Below, one piece after another: positions 1-6,418 of a stretch of DNA of 9,991 bases (position 1 is the stretch's first letter; each line of letters starts with the position of its first letter). The stretch spans positions 1 through 9,991 of the forward strand of contig CAZDOD010000106.1 in the NCBI GenBank assembly GCA_964506935.1, read 5' to 3'. The stretch is from CAZDOD01 sp964506935. Its GTDB lineage: Bacteria; Desulfobacterota; Zymogenia; Zymogenales; Zymogenaceae. The notes under the pieces were generated by a model. The model made no database searches, had not been told where the DNA came from, and saw nothing but the letters and a program-made list of their open reading frames with translations. The translations under genes and the position numbers were made by a program.

Positions 1-453
1 GGGCTCTTTTGGATCACCTTTTTTAAGAAACTTTTCGTAATCTTCGGCGTAGTCTTTGAGTTTCCCACCCACCTGTAGGTATGTATTGACCTTCGGTAGC
101 TTACCCTTTATCTCATCCACCATTCCGATGAACTCCTCGTGGACGACGAGGACCTTGGCGTCCGAGAGGTCGATGAGCTGTCCGACGTTTTCGGCAAAGA
201 GCCTAGTCTTGACCGGAAAATAGACGACCCCGATCTTGGCGAGGGCGTAGTTAACCTCGACCATGGCGGGGATGTTCTCGGAAAGGAGAGCAACCTTGTC
301 ACCCTTTTGCAGGCCGAGTGATAAAAATGAGTTCGCGAGCCTGTTTACCCTCTCGTTGAGCTCGGCCCATGTGTATCGGATATCCTCAAAGACGAAAGCC
401 TCCCTCTTGGGCATCATCATAGCATTTCTGGATATGATATTTCCTATCGTCAT
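1..453 (-). CDS. AMP-forming acyl-CoA synthetase, N-terminal part (cut by window edge)
   Basis: Reading the minus strand from ATG at 453 gives 151 codons without a stop, running off the left edge. The protein starts MTIGNIISRNAMMMPKR and continues with segments typical of the ANL (AMP-binding) superfamily N-terminus: a YTWAELNERVNRLANSF stretch (about residues 27-43), then GLQKGDKVALLSEN, then an ALAKIGVVYFPVKTRL stretch like the usual 'GAV..PLNPRL' region. Known members ligate a fatty or other carboxylic acid to CoA through an acyl-adenylate in the cytoplasm. The ATP-binding P-loop and the catalytic core lie outside the window, so the substrate cannot be judged. The start is well set by AGGAGG at 459-464, 5 nt upstream. 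It is transcribed divergently from the GNAT gene. The family call is firm; fatty-acid specificity is only a guess. Confidence 0.85.
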   Translation of the reverse strand, partial: MTIGNIISRNAMMMPKREAFVFEDIRYTWAELNERVNRLANSFLSLGLQKGDKVALLSENIPAMVEVNYALAKIGVVYFPVKTRLFAENVGQLIDLSDAKVLVVHEEFIGMVDEIKGKLPKVNTYLQVGGKLKDYAEDYEKFLKKGDPKEP

Positions 454-524
454 GAGATCCTCCTAAATAAAAAACATCTTACTTTTTTTATCATATTAAG
501 ATATTCCAGTGCAAGGAAATTATC

Positions 525-553
525 TTGTGGATTTTTTTCGATTATAATATAAT
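525..553 (+). promoter_or_regulatory. Putative sigma70-like promoter of the GNAT gene
   Basis: TTGTGG (525-530) and a consensus TATAAT (548-553) are separated by 17 nt. The predicted start point is near 560, about 26 nt ahead of the GNAT start codon at 586. The -35 box is weak (3 of 6 matches) and the -10 box perfect. An overlapping second TATAAT at 543-548 would leave only 12 nt of spacing, so it is less likely. The promoter is embedded in a palindrome listed separately. Confidence 0.5.
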
Positions 554-560
554 CGAAAAA
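534..560. repeat. 27-bp palindrome over the -10 box (operator candidate)
   Basis: The left arm TTTTTCGATTATA (534-546) and right arm TATAATCGAAAAA (548-560) are perfect inverted copies, 13 bp each, around a single A at 547. The right arm contains the -10 hexamer of the putative GNAT promoter, so a dimeric protein bound here would block or adjust RNA polymerase. It is a poor transcription terminator because the stem is nearly all A/T and the loop would need opened pairs. The binding protein is unknown. It could also influence the divergent acyl-CoA synthetase gene, which starts 80 bp away. Confidence 0.6.
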
Positions 561-585
561 TTGTTATCTCAAAGAAGGGCATAAA

Positions 586-1371
586 ATGAGAGTCACAGAT
601 TTGTCGGGTGAGAATAGAGACCTCTACCACATGTGCCTCGAGGATTGGTCGGAAGAGATGAAGGAGGCGGGTGACCACAAAAAGAGGTGGGCTACTGAGA
701 TGGAAGGACGGGGTTTGAGGGTAAAGCTCGCGCTCGATGACAATGATGAGGTAGGGGGAATGATTGAATACATGCCGATTGAGTATGCCTTCGCCCAAGG
801 CGAAGACCTCTATTTCATAAACTGCATCTGGGTGCACGGCTATGAGAAGGGGAGGGGGAATTTCCAGGGGAAGGGCATGGGGACGGCGCTCCTCGCTTCC
901 GCCGAGGAGGATGCGAAAGGACTCGGGGCTAAAGGGATGTGCGCATGGGGGCTTGCGATCCCGATCTGGATGAAAGCGGGGTGGTTCAAAAGACATGGAT
1001 ATAAGAAGGCCGACAGTATGGGAATGATGACACTCCTTATGAAGCCTTTTTTTGATGATGCCGTGGCACCCAGGTGGATCAGGGCGAAATTTACACCCGA
1101 GCTCACATCAGGAAAGGTGACAATAACCTCGTTTATCAACGGCCAGTGTCCGGGCCAGAATATGGTCCACGAACGGGCGAAGAGGGTCGCAGACGAATTC
1201 GGGGATCTAGTATCGTTTCAAAGGATAGATACCAAGGACAAAGACGTGATGTTGAAATATGGCATTAAGGACGCCCTCTATGTCGACGGGAAGTGTATCA
1301 GCAAAGGGCCGCCCCTCTCGTATAAAAAGATAAAAAGTGTTGTAGAAAGGCGTGTGAAGAGGTTGAGATAG
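586..1371 (+). CDS. GNAT N-acetyltransferase with C-terminal YoaP-like (thioredoxin-like) domain
   Basis: 261 residues in two parts. Residues 1 to about 155 look like a GNAT acetyltransferase: a hydrophobic strand LYFINCIWV (75-83) is followed by the acetyl-CoA pyrophosphate loop FQGKGMGTALL (93-103; Q94, G97, G99) and a later strand MTLLMKP. Residues about 165-261 resemble the YoaP-like domain found behind GNAT domains in Bacillus subtilis YoaP: a strand VTITSFI, then NGQCPGQN with Cys188 where thioredoxins carry the first Cys of CxxC, a helix, a strand LVSFQRID, and a DALYVDGKCISKGPP hairpin with Cys237. The second CxxC cysteine is replaced by Gln191. The enzyme should transfer acetyl from acetyl-CoA to an amine or other acceptor, which I cannot name. 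ATG 586 is supported by AAAGAAGGG (571-579). It is probably monocistronic. The GNAT call is strong; the C-terminal call is from memory of the family. Confidence 0.8.
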   Translation: MRVTDLSGENRDLYHMCLEDWSEEMKEAGDHKKRWATEMEGRGLRVKLALDDNDEVGGMIEYMPIEYAFAQGEDLYFINCIWVHGYEKGRGNFQGKGMGTALLASAEEDAKGLGAKGMCAWGLAIPIWMKAGWFKRHGYKKADSMGMMTLLMKPFFDDAVAPRWIRAKFTPELTSGKVTITSFINGQCPGQNMVHERAKRVADEFGDLVSFQRIDTKDKDVMLKYGIKDALYVDGKCISKGPPLSYKKIKSVVERRVKRLR

Positions 1372-1448
1372 ATTGAATACGTCGGGAAATTTGATATCTG
1401 ATTCTCTGTTTTTTTTGAGTGACGATTTGCTATCCGGAATTTCTAATT

Positions 1449-2147
1449 ATGTTTAATCTAAAGGAGATAAAAAAGGGCTTTCTCGAATCGTTTCCGGTGA
1501 TGGTCTCGGTCTTTGCCTTCGGCCTCGTCTACGGGGTCTTGGCGATCAAGTCGACCCTGACGCTCACAGAGACCGTCCTTTCTTGTATAATCGTCCTCGC
1601 CGGCATGGCGCAGTTCGCATCGCTCCCGCTGTTTGCGGCGGGCGCAAGCCCCTGGGTGATCATCGGGACGACGTTCATCATCAACATGAGACACCTCATC
1701 ATGGGGGCGTCGCTTTCGACCTACCTCAAGAAAAAAGACCTTTTCCCCAAGCTCGTCGCATCGCATCTTTTAATAGACGAGTCGTTTGCGATGGCGACGG
1801 CCTACGCCGAGAGAGAAAAAGTGAAAGATGGGGACTCTATAAGGGACTACATGATAGGATCGGGGATCGCCGTTACCGTGACGTGGATATTGGGGACATA
1901 TCTCGGGGCGGTGTTCGGAAACTTCCTCGGAAACCCGATGAGCCTCGGGCTCGATTTCGCCGTGGCGGCGGCATTTATGGGGCTCCTCAGCCCGCAGATC
2001 AAGGGGAAGGTCGAGTTTCTCGTGATGCTCGTCGCGATGATCTCGGCAGTCTTTTTCTATCTCGTGTTTCCGGGGAGCTGGTATATTCTGATATCCGCTA
2101 TTTTTGCGAGTCTTTTAGGGGCGTTACTTACGAAAGATGAGAACTGA
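1449..2147 (+). CDS. azlC: AzlC family branched-chain amino acid exporter, large subunit
   Basis: 232 residues, very hydrophobic, with several membrane helices. It carries family hallmarks: an FPVMVSVFAFGLVYGVLA first helix, AGMAQFASLPLFAAG, and the NMRHLIMGASL signature before a cytoplasmic KKKD turn. AzlC works with the small partner AzlD in the inner membrane to export branched-chain amino acids or analogues (azaleucine resistance in B. subtilis); other AzlCD pairs handle other amino acids. The length is normal for the family. I chose ATG 1449, preceded by CCGGAA (1434-1439), because it gives the usual N-terminus. An in-frame GTG at 1419 would add ten residues but has no visible Shine-Dalgarno. 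The AAGGAG at 1461-1466 lies inside the gene with no start codon at a useful distance. It overlaps azlD by 11 bp. Confidence 0.85.
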   Translation: MFNLKEIKKGFLESFPVMVSVFAFGLVYGVLAIKSTLTLTETVLSCIIVLAGMAQFASLPLFAAGASPWVIIGTTFIINMRHLIMGASLSTYLKKKDLFPKLVASHLLIDESFAMATAYAEREKVKDGDSIRDYMIGSGIAVTVTWILGTYLGAVFGNFLGNPMSLGLDFAVAAAFMGLLSPQIKGKVEFLVMLVAMISAVFFYLVFPGSWYILISAIFASLLGALLTKDEN

Positions 2148-2460
2148 AGTCATATTGACGCTGATCGGGATGGGTATCGTGACATACTTCACCCGTTCGT
2201 TTTTTATCGTATTCCTCAATGGGGAGGTCCTCCCCCCTTTCGTCAAGAGGTGGCTGGGATTTGTCCCTGTGGCGGTACTGACGGCGATTATCGCGCCGAT
2301 AATCATCGCACCGGGCGGAAAACTTCACCTGACATACGACAGCCCCTACCTCATCGCCGGTGTCTTCACTGCGGTCGTGGCGGCTGTATCGAAAAACCTG
2401 ATCATAACGGTCATAAGCGGGATAGCCTTCATCGTCCTCGTGAAGTTTTTGTTGGGGTGA
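2137..2460 (+). CDS. azlD: AzlD family branched-chain amino acid exporter, small subunit
   Basis: 107 residues, almost entirely hydrophobic, with about four membrane helices: residues about 5-27, 39-58, 70-86 and 88-106. The TYFTRSFFIVFL segment and the PPFVKRWLGFVPVAVLTAIIAP segment match AzlD proteins, which carry a conserved Arg in helix 1 and this loop before helix 2. It forms the AzlCD transporter with the upstream gene. The ATG lies inside the end of azlC (11-bp overlap, different frame) and lacks a strong ribosome site, so translation is probably coupled to azlC. The length is normal for the family. The exported amino acid cannot be read from sequence. Confidence 0.85.
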   Translation: MRTEVILTLIGMGIVTYFTRSFFIVFLNGEVLPPFVKRWLGFVPVAVLTAIIAPIIIAPGGKLHLTYDSPYLIAGVFTAVVAAVSKNLIITVISGIAFIVLVKFLLG

Positions 2461-2482
2461 TTTTTTAAAAAGGGGGAAAAAG

Positions 2483-3013
2483 ATGAGCCGTATCTTTGGA
2501 GAAGTAAGACAGATCGGGTATGTCGTTCGGGATATCGAGGCGGCCGTCAATGAGTGGACGGAGGTATTCGGTGTGGGGCCATTCTTTTATTTTGAGAAGG
2601 CGCCCATTGAGAACTTTTTATATATGGGGAAACCTTCCCCGGTCGAGATCAGCGCCGCCCTGTCGTTTTCGGGCCGCCTTCAGATTGAGCTAATCTGTCA
2701 GACGAACGACGCACCGTCGATGTATCTGGACTTCTTAGGTGCGGGATGTGAGGGGCTTCATCACATCGCATACTGGGTCGAGAAGATCGATGAGATGATG
2801 ATCACCCGAATCACCGACTCGGGCTACGAGATAGGCCAGGCGGGCGAGACGAGGGGGGAAGGGCGTTTCTTCTATTTCGTCTCAAAAAAAGATCCCGGCA
2901 CCATAATCGAGCTTAGCGAAATCATGGGGGCGAAGGCCGAGTTCTATAAATACATCGAGACCGAGGCGGGAAACTGGGACGGGAACAATCCTGTCAGGAA
3001 GATGGAGCTGTGA
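2483..3013 (+). CDS. VOC-family (glyoxalase/methylmalonyl-CoA epimerase-like) protein
   Basis: 176 residues with two beta-alpha-beta-beta-beta VOC modules. Module one begins at QIGYVVRDIEAAVNEWTEVFGVGPFF (residues 10-35) and ends with LQIELI (66-71). Module two begins at GLHHIAYWV (91-99) and ends with GTIIELSE (139-146). By position the metal ligands would be Gln10, Glu69, His93 or His94, and Glu143. Methylmalonyl-CoA epimerase uses His, Gln, His, Glu, so the first two ligand types differ here. Related proteins often carry Q at the first site, so this is probably a subfamily trait rather than decay. Reaction unknown: epimerase, lyase or dioxygenase-type chemistry are all possible. AGGGGG (2470-2475) precedes the ATG. 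The gene follows azlD by 22 bp on the same strand, so co-transcription is likely though functional linkage is unclear. Confidence 0.75.
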   Translation: MSRIFGEVRQIGYVVRDIEAAVNEWTEVFGVGPFFYFEKAPIENFLYMGKPSPVEISAALSFSGRLQIELICQTNDAPSMYLDFLGAGCEGLHHIAYWVEKIDEMMITRITDSGYEIGQAGETRGEGRFFYFVSKKDPGTIIELSEIMGAKAEFYKYIETEAGNWDGNNPVRKMEL

Positions 3014-3049
3014 TTTAGTCGATCAAATAATAGACACCTCTTAATCCCC

Positions 3050-3826
3050 TCAGATCCTCCCAAAGATATCCATAAGGATAAAAAAGATCGTCATATCGGC
3101 CGCGATGTGAGTCACTATTGGCATCAAGAGACCGCGCGACAGATATCTTATAGTCCCGAGAAATATTCCATAAATGAAGGCGAGGCACATCCCAATAATA
3201 CCGTTGGGAACGCCCCACAGGTGGCAGATGCCGAAGATTGCCGCCTGAAAGATGATTACAATTTTGATATCCGAAATCAGCTTATTTAATCCGTCCCATA
3301 ATATCCCCCGATAGATCGCCTCCTCGACGAGGGCGTTCGTCACAGAAAACAGGACCCCCCCGATAATCAGCTTCCACAATTTAATCTTAGGGAAGAACTC
3401 AGCGTATATGTTGAGGTCGGGATTTGTTAAAAGATACCAGACGATCAGTGCAACGGAGCTTACGACGACAACGATAATGCCAAGAAAGATGAGCCTCAAG
3501 TTTATATCTCCCTTTGCGAGCCATCGGGTCTCACTTTTTATTGGTCTTATGAAGATGGTTAAAATCACATAGATGATGATGGGGATAATCAGCATGAGGA
3601 TCAGCTTGTAAAATGGGAGACATCGGGTTATGTAGGCCATCAAAAAGAAGAGGGAGTGGCCGAAGAGGGGGAAATTTCTCTTGTAAAAATAGAGGGGGAT
3701 CAAAAGGAGGGCGAAGGGAATAAGCCACTTATGCCACGAGTTGATCACAGGGACAATAATCCCGAATGCGACTATGATTAGGAAAAGGGCTATCTGGATG
3801 ATCTTATTAGATTTTATTTTTGACAT
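3050..3826 (-). CDS. CPBP family intramembrane protease (CAAX/Abi type)
   Basis: 258 residues, strongly hydrophobic, with roughly seven or eight membrane helices. It carries the catalytic motifs of CPBP glutamic proteases in order: EExxxR (E168, E169, R173), FxxxH (F198, H202) and HxxxD (H240, D244). Relatives such as Rce1 cut CAAX proteins inside the membrane; bacterial members process or protect peptides, and most have unknown substrates. All expected catalytic residues are present, so it should be active. ATG at 3826 has no good Shine-Dalgarno, but the first membrane helix starts near residue 10 and leaves no better start. It converges with the VOC gene across 36 bp in which I see no terminator hairpin. 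No bacteriocin or quorum-sensing genes are nearby to suggest a role. Confidence 0.85.
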   Translation of the reverse strand: MSKIKSNKIIQIALFLIIVAFGIIVPVINSWHKWLIPFALLLIPLYFYKRNFPLFGHSLFFLMAYITRCLPFYKLILMLIIPIIIYVILTIFIRPIKSETRWLAKGDINLRLIFLGIIVVVVSSVALIVWYLLTNPDLNIYAEFFPKIKLWKLIIGGVLFSVTNALVEEAIYRGILWDGLNKLISDIKIVIIFQAAIFGICHLWGVPNGIIGMCLAFIYGIFLGTIRYLSRGLLMPIVTHIAADMTIFFILMDIFGRI

Positions 3827-4005
3827 ATTTTTCGATATATCTTTTATTAGGTCAATGATAAAAATATTTTTCTATTTGTCGGTTAGTTCTTTTTCCATAG
3901 AAAGATAATCTATGCAATGCTTTCGTTTGGTGGAGTAGTGGTTCCCCCGATAAGATAAAAGCCATGTTTTTTGTATAATGAACTATTATATAGAATTCTC
4001 TAATT
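3827..4005. other. A/T-rich intergenic region between CPBP gene and ACAD terminator
   Basis: No gene or RNA is recognisable here. It must contain the promoter of the CPBP gene on the minus strand, but I cannot find a convincing pair of hexamers. It holds a short inverted repeat (CATAGA at 3896-3901, TCTATG at 3909-3914), the 8-bp palindrome GATATATC (3833-3840) just ahead of the CPBP start, and an isolated TATAAT (3974-3979, plus strand) with no -35 box and no gene downstream. Confidence 0.5.
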
Positions 4006-4032
4006 AAAAAGGCGGGTCTTTCCCCCGCCTTT
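4006..4032 (-). terminator. Intrinsic terminator of the TetR-ACAD-ACAD operon
   Basis: On the minus strand, AAAGGCGGG (4032-4024) pairs perfectly with CCCGCCTTT (4016-4008) as a 9-bp stem with a 7-nt loop, and the T-run TTTTT (4010-4006) begins in the stem's last bases and runs two bases beyond it. It starts 36 bp past the stop codon of the last dehydrogenase gene, as expected for the operon's end. The plus-strand T-tract is shorter (three Ts), so the signal mainly serves the minus strand. Confidence 0.9.
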
Positions 4033-4068
4033 ATAGGTGATTTTAAAATCTATCTTGACATAGGCCCC

Positions 4069-5235
4069 TCAATACTTCGACAGGACATCCCTCGCGATCA
4101 GGATGCGCTGTATCTCGGACGTCCCCTCTCCGATCTCGCCCAGCTTGGCGTCGCGGTAGAGCCTCTCGACGAGATACTCTTTCGTGTACCCGTATCCGCC
4201 GTGGATCTGAACGGCCCAGCTTGAGATCTGAGTCGATGCCTCGGAGGCAACGAGCTTTGCTATCGAGGCCATGGTCTGGGACCCGGGGTCGTTTATGTCT
4301 TTTAACCAAGCCGCCTTGTAGATCAAGAGGCGTGAGAGGTCGGTGAGTAGTTTCATATCAGCGAGTCTGAATCCCACCATCTGGAACTTCCCGATGGGCC
4401 TGCCGAACTGCTGCCTCTCCTTGGCGTATTTTAATGATTCTTCCATACACGCCATCGAGATGCCGAGGGTTACCATCGCCATACCGATCCTCCCATACTC
4501 GAGGGTCTTCATCGCCTGTATGAAGCCGTTATTCTCCTCGCCGAGGAGGTTTTCTTCCGGCACCTCGCAGTCTGCAAAGATTAGCTCCGATGTAGGTGAT
4601 CCCCTGTATCCCATCTTGTCGAGGGGCTTTCCGGCCGAAAATCCCTTCATCCCCTTCTCGACGATAAAAGAGCTGACGTTCCTCCCTCTAGAGCCATCCT
4701 TTTTCGTGACGGCCATAACCACACTAATATCGGCGATGGGGCCATTGGTGATGAACATCTTTGAGCCGTTTAGGATCCACTTATCACCTTTTTTCTCGGC
4801 CGTTGTCTTTAGGCTTATGGCGTCCGACCCGGCCTCCGGCTCTGTAAGTCCGAAAGATCCGATTATATCGGTCGATATGATTTTCGGTAGGTATTTCTCC
4901 TTCTGCTTGTCGGTTCCGAAAGTTGCTATCGGTATACCGCAAAGACCGATACTCGCCCCGATTGAAAGGTATGTCGATGCGCATGCCTTGGCGAGCTCTT
5001 CCTGGGCGACACATTGGGTTATCATGTCCTTTTTAGTGCCGCCGTATTTCTCCTCGTGGTAGAGGCCGGTATAGCCTATCTCGGCGAGTTTTTTGAAGTT
5101 AACTTTCAAAACCTCTTCAACCTTTTTATTGTCGGCCTTGTCGAGGATTTCGGCGTTCGGCTTTATCTCTTTTTCGCAGAACTTTTTAAACGAATCCTGA
5201 AGTGCCAATTGTTCTTCATTTAGTGAATAGTCCAT
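4069..5235 (-). CDS. Acyl-CoA dehydrogenase with canonical catalytic Glu
   Basis: 388 residues, full length for the family. It should oxidise an acyl-CoA to the 2,3-enoyl-CoA with FAD, passing electrons to an electron-transfer flavoprotein. In order: helical N-terminal domain (1 to about 120); FAD/substrate beta-domain with FGLTEPEAGSDA (128-139) and LNGSKMFITNGPIAD (155-169); C-terminal helical domain with RQQFGRPI (274-281), QIHGGYGY (343-350) and IGEGTSEIQR (368-377). Glu370 sits where short- and medium-chain dehydrogenases have their catalytic base, and the alternative site in helix G holds Gly (LEYGR, 245-249). This points to the SCAD/butyryl-CoA type, though chain length cannot be fixed. 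AGGGGGG overlapping the upstream dehydrogenase's stop codon drives translation, and only 8 nt separate the two genes. It is the last gene before the terminator. Confidence 0.92.
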   Translation of the reverse strand: MDYSLNEEQLALQDSFKKFCEKEIKPNAEILDKADNKKVEEVLKVNFKKLAEIGYTGLYHEEKYGGTKKDMITQCVAQEELAKACASTYLSIGASIGLCGIPIATFGTDKQKEKYLPKIISTDIIGSFGLTEPEAGSDAISLKTTAEKKGDKWILNGSKMFITNGPIADISVVMAVTKKDGSRGRNVSSFIVEKGMKGFSAGKPLDKMGYRGSPTSELIFADCEVPEENLLGEENNGFIQAMKTLEYGRIGMAMVTLGISMACMEESLKYAKERQQFGRPIGKFQMVGFRLADMKLLTDLSRLLIYKAAWLKDINDPGSQTMASIAKLVASEASTQISSWAVQIHGGYGYTKEYLVERLYRDAKLGEIGEGTSEIQRILIARDVLSKY

Positions 5236-5243
5236 TTTCCCCC

Positions 5244-6392
5244 CTAACTCAAGAGAAGCTTCGAGATTATGAGCCTCTGGATTTCCGATGTGCCGCCTCC
5301 GATCTGAGCGAGCTTCGTATCCCTGAAAGCACGCTCGACCGGGTATTCATGCATATAGCCGTAGCCGCCGTGGATCTGTACCGCCTCGGAGACCATTGGC
5401 ATCCCCCAATCGCCCATATAGAGCTTTGCACAGGCCGCCTCCATGTGGTTCAGGGATTTTCCCTGATCCTTGTTCCATGCGACCTTATAGACGAGGAGCT
5501 TCGCCGCCTCGATGAAGCACTTGATGTCGGCTAGCTTTTTCTGTATTGCCTGAAACTGGGAGATCGGCCTTCCGAACTGGACACGCTCTTTCGAATATTT
5601 GGTACACTCTTTCAAGATAAATTCCATGCTCCCGACGAAGGGGGCGAGGAGCGCCGAGCGATCCCATTCGAGGGTCTGGAGCGCCATTGGAAAGCCGTTG
5701 TTTAGCACACCCAGGAGATTCTCCTCGGGTATCTCGCAGTCGTCAAAGAAAAGCTCTGCCGTAGTCGATGTCTTGACGCCCATCTTTTTTAAGGTCTTGC
5801 TGACGCCGAAGCCCTTTGTGTCCTTCTCCACGATAAAGCCCGAGATACCCATGTGCTTCTTTTCTTTGTCGGTTGTGGCATAAACGACGCAGACATCGGC
5901 TATCGGGCCGTTTGTGATAAACATCTTCGTGCCGTTTAAAATCCAGCGGTCACCCTTCTTGACGGCGGATGTTGTTATGGAGGCGGCGTCGGATCCGGCG
6001 TTCGGCTCGGTCAGGCCCATACACCCGACCAATTCTCCGCTCGCCATCTTGGGGACATATTTCTCCCTCTGTTTGTCGTTTCCATGAACGAAGATTGTGT
6101 CGGCGGCAAGATATGTGTGCGCCCCCCATGACAGGGTGAGGCCGCCGTCCGCCCCGCCTTCAGCAAGGGCCTCGGCCGCCAGGCAGGAGGTTACGACATC
6201 TGCATCGGCACCGCCATACTCCTCGGGAAAATGGAGACCCAAAAGCCCGAATTCACCCATCTTTTTCCAGGCCTCCCAGCAAAACTCGCCTTTCTCGTCA
6301 TACTCCTCGGAAAGAGGTGCTATCTCGTTCTGGGAGAATTTCAGAACCTGATCCCTGAAGGCGAGTTGTTCATCTGTAAAGGCGAAATCCAT
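5244..6392 (-). CDS. Acyl-CoA dehydrogenase lacking the usual catalytic Glu
   Basis: 382 residues, full-length acyl-CoA dehydrogenase fold. It has GLTEPNAGSDA (126-136), LNGTKMFITNGPIAD (152-166), RVQFGRPI (270-277) and QIHGGYGY (339-346), so FAD binding looks intact. The terminal motif reads IGGGTSEIQR (364-373): Gly366 stands where the SCAD/MCAD catalytic Glu should be. Isovaleryl-CoA and long-chain dehydrogenases have Gly there too but supply Glu from helix G; here the matching residue is Asp244 in LEWDR (241-245). Asp may act as base, or another residue may. The substrate is unknown; branched or ring acyl-CoAs fit better than straight chains. AAGGAGG (6398-6404) precedes the ATG. The gene lies 26 bp after tetR and 8 bp before the second dehydrogenase gene. 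It may instead act with that partner as a hetero-oligomer. Confidence 0.9.
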   Translation of the reverse strand: MDFAFTDEQLAFRDQVLKFSQNEIAPLSEEYDEKGEFCWEAWKKMGEFGLLGLHFPEEYGGADADVVTSCLAAEALAEGGADGGLTLSWGAHTYLAADTIFVHGNDKQREKYVPKMASGELVGCMGLTEPNAGSDAASITTSAVKKGDRWILNGTKMFITNGPIADVCVVYATTDKEKKHMGISGFIVEKDTKGFGVSKTLKKMGVKTSTTAELFFDDCEIPEENLLGVLNNGFPMALQTLEWDRSALLAPFVGSMEFILKECTKYSKERVQFGRPISQFQAIQKKLADIKCFIEAAKLLVYKVAWNKDQGKSLNHMEAACAKLYMGDWGMPMVSEAVQIHGGYGYMHEYPVERAFRDTKLAQIGGGTSEIQRLIISKLLLS

Positions 6393-6418
6393 TAAAACCT
6401 CCTTATAAATTCTTTATA

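Noticed and set aside
543..548. First of two overlapping TATAAT hexamers upstream of the GNAT gene
   Set aside because: Spacing to the only candidate -35 box is 12 nt; the second hexamer at 548-553 has the ideal 17 nt.
520..996. 158-codon minus-strand frame across the GNAT gene and its promoter
   Set aside because: It is antisense to the GNAT gene, has no motif, and would read through the promoter region.
1583..2140. 185-codon plus-strand frame overlapping azlC
   Set aside because: It is out of frame with azlC, Arg/Gly-rich and without recognisable motifs, whereas the azlC frame has clear membrane helices and family signatures.
3974..3979. Isolated TATAAT on the plus strand
   Set aside because: There is no -35 box at a proper distance and no plus-strand gene downstream before 7402.
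4343..5062. 239-codon open frame on the plus strand
   Set aside because: It is exactly antisense to the well-supported acyl-CoA dehydrogenase gene, has no family features, and reflects codon bias of the opposite strand.
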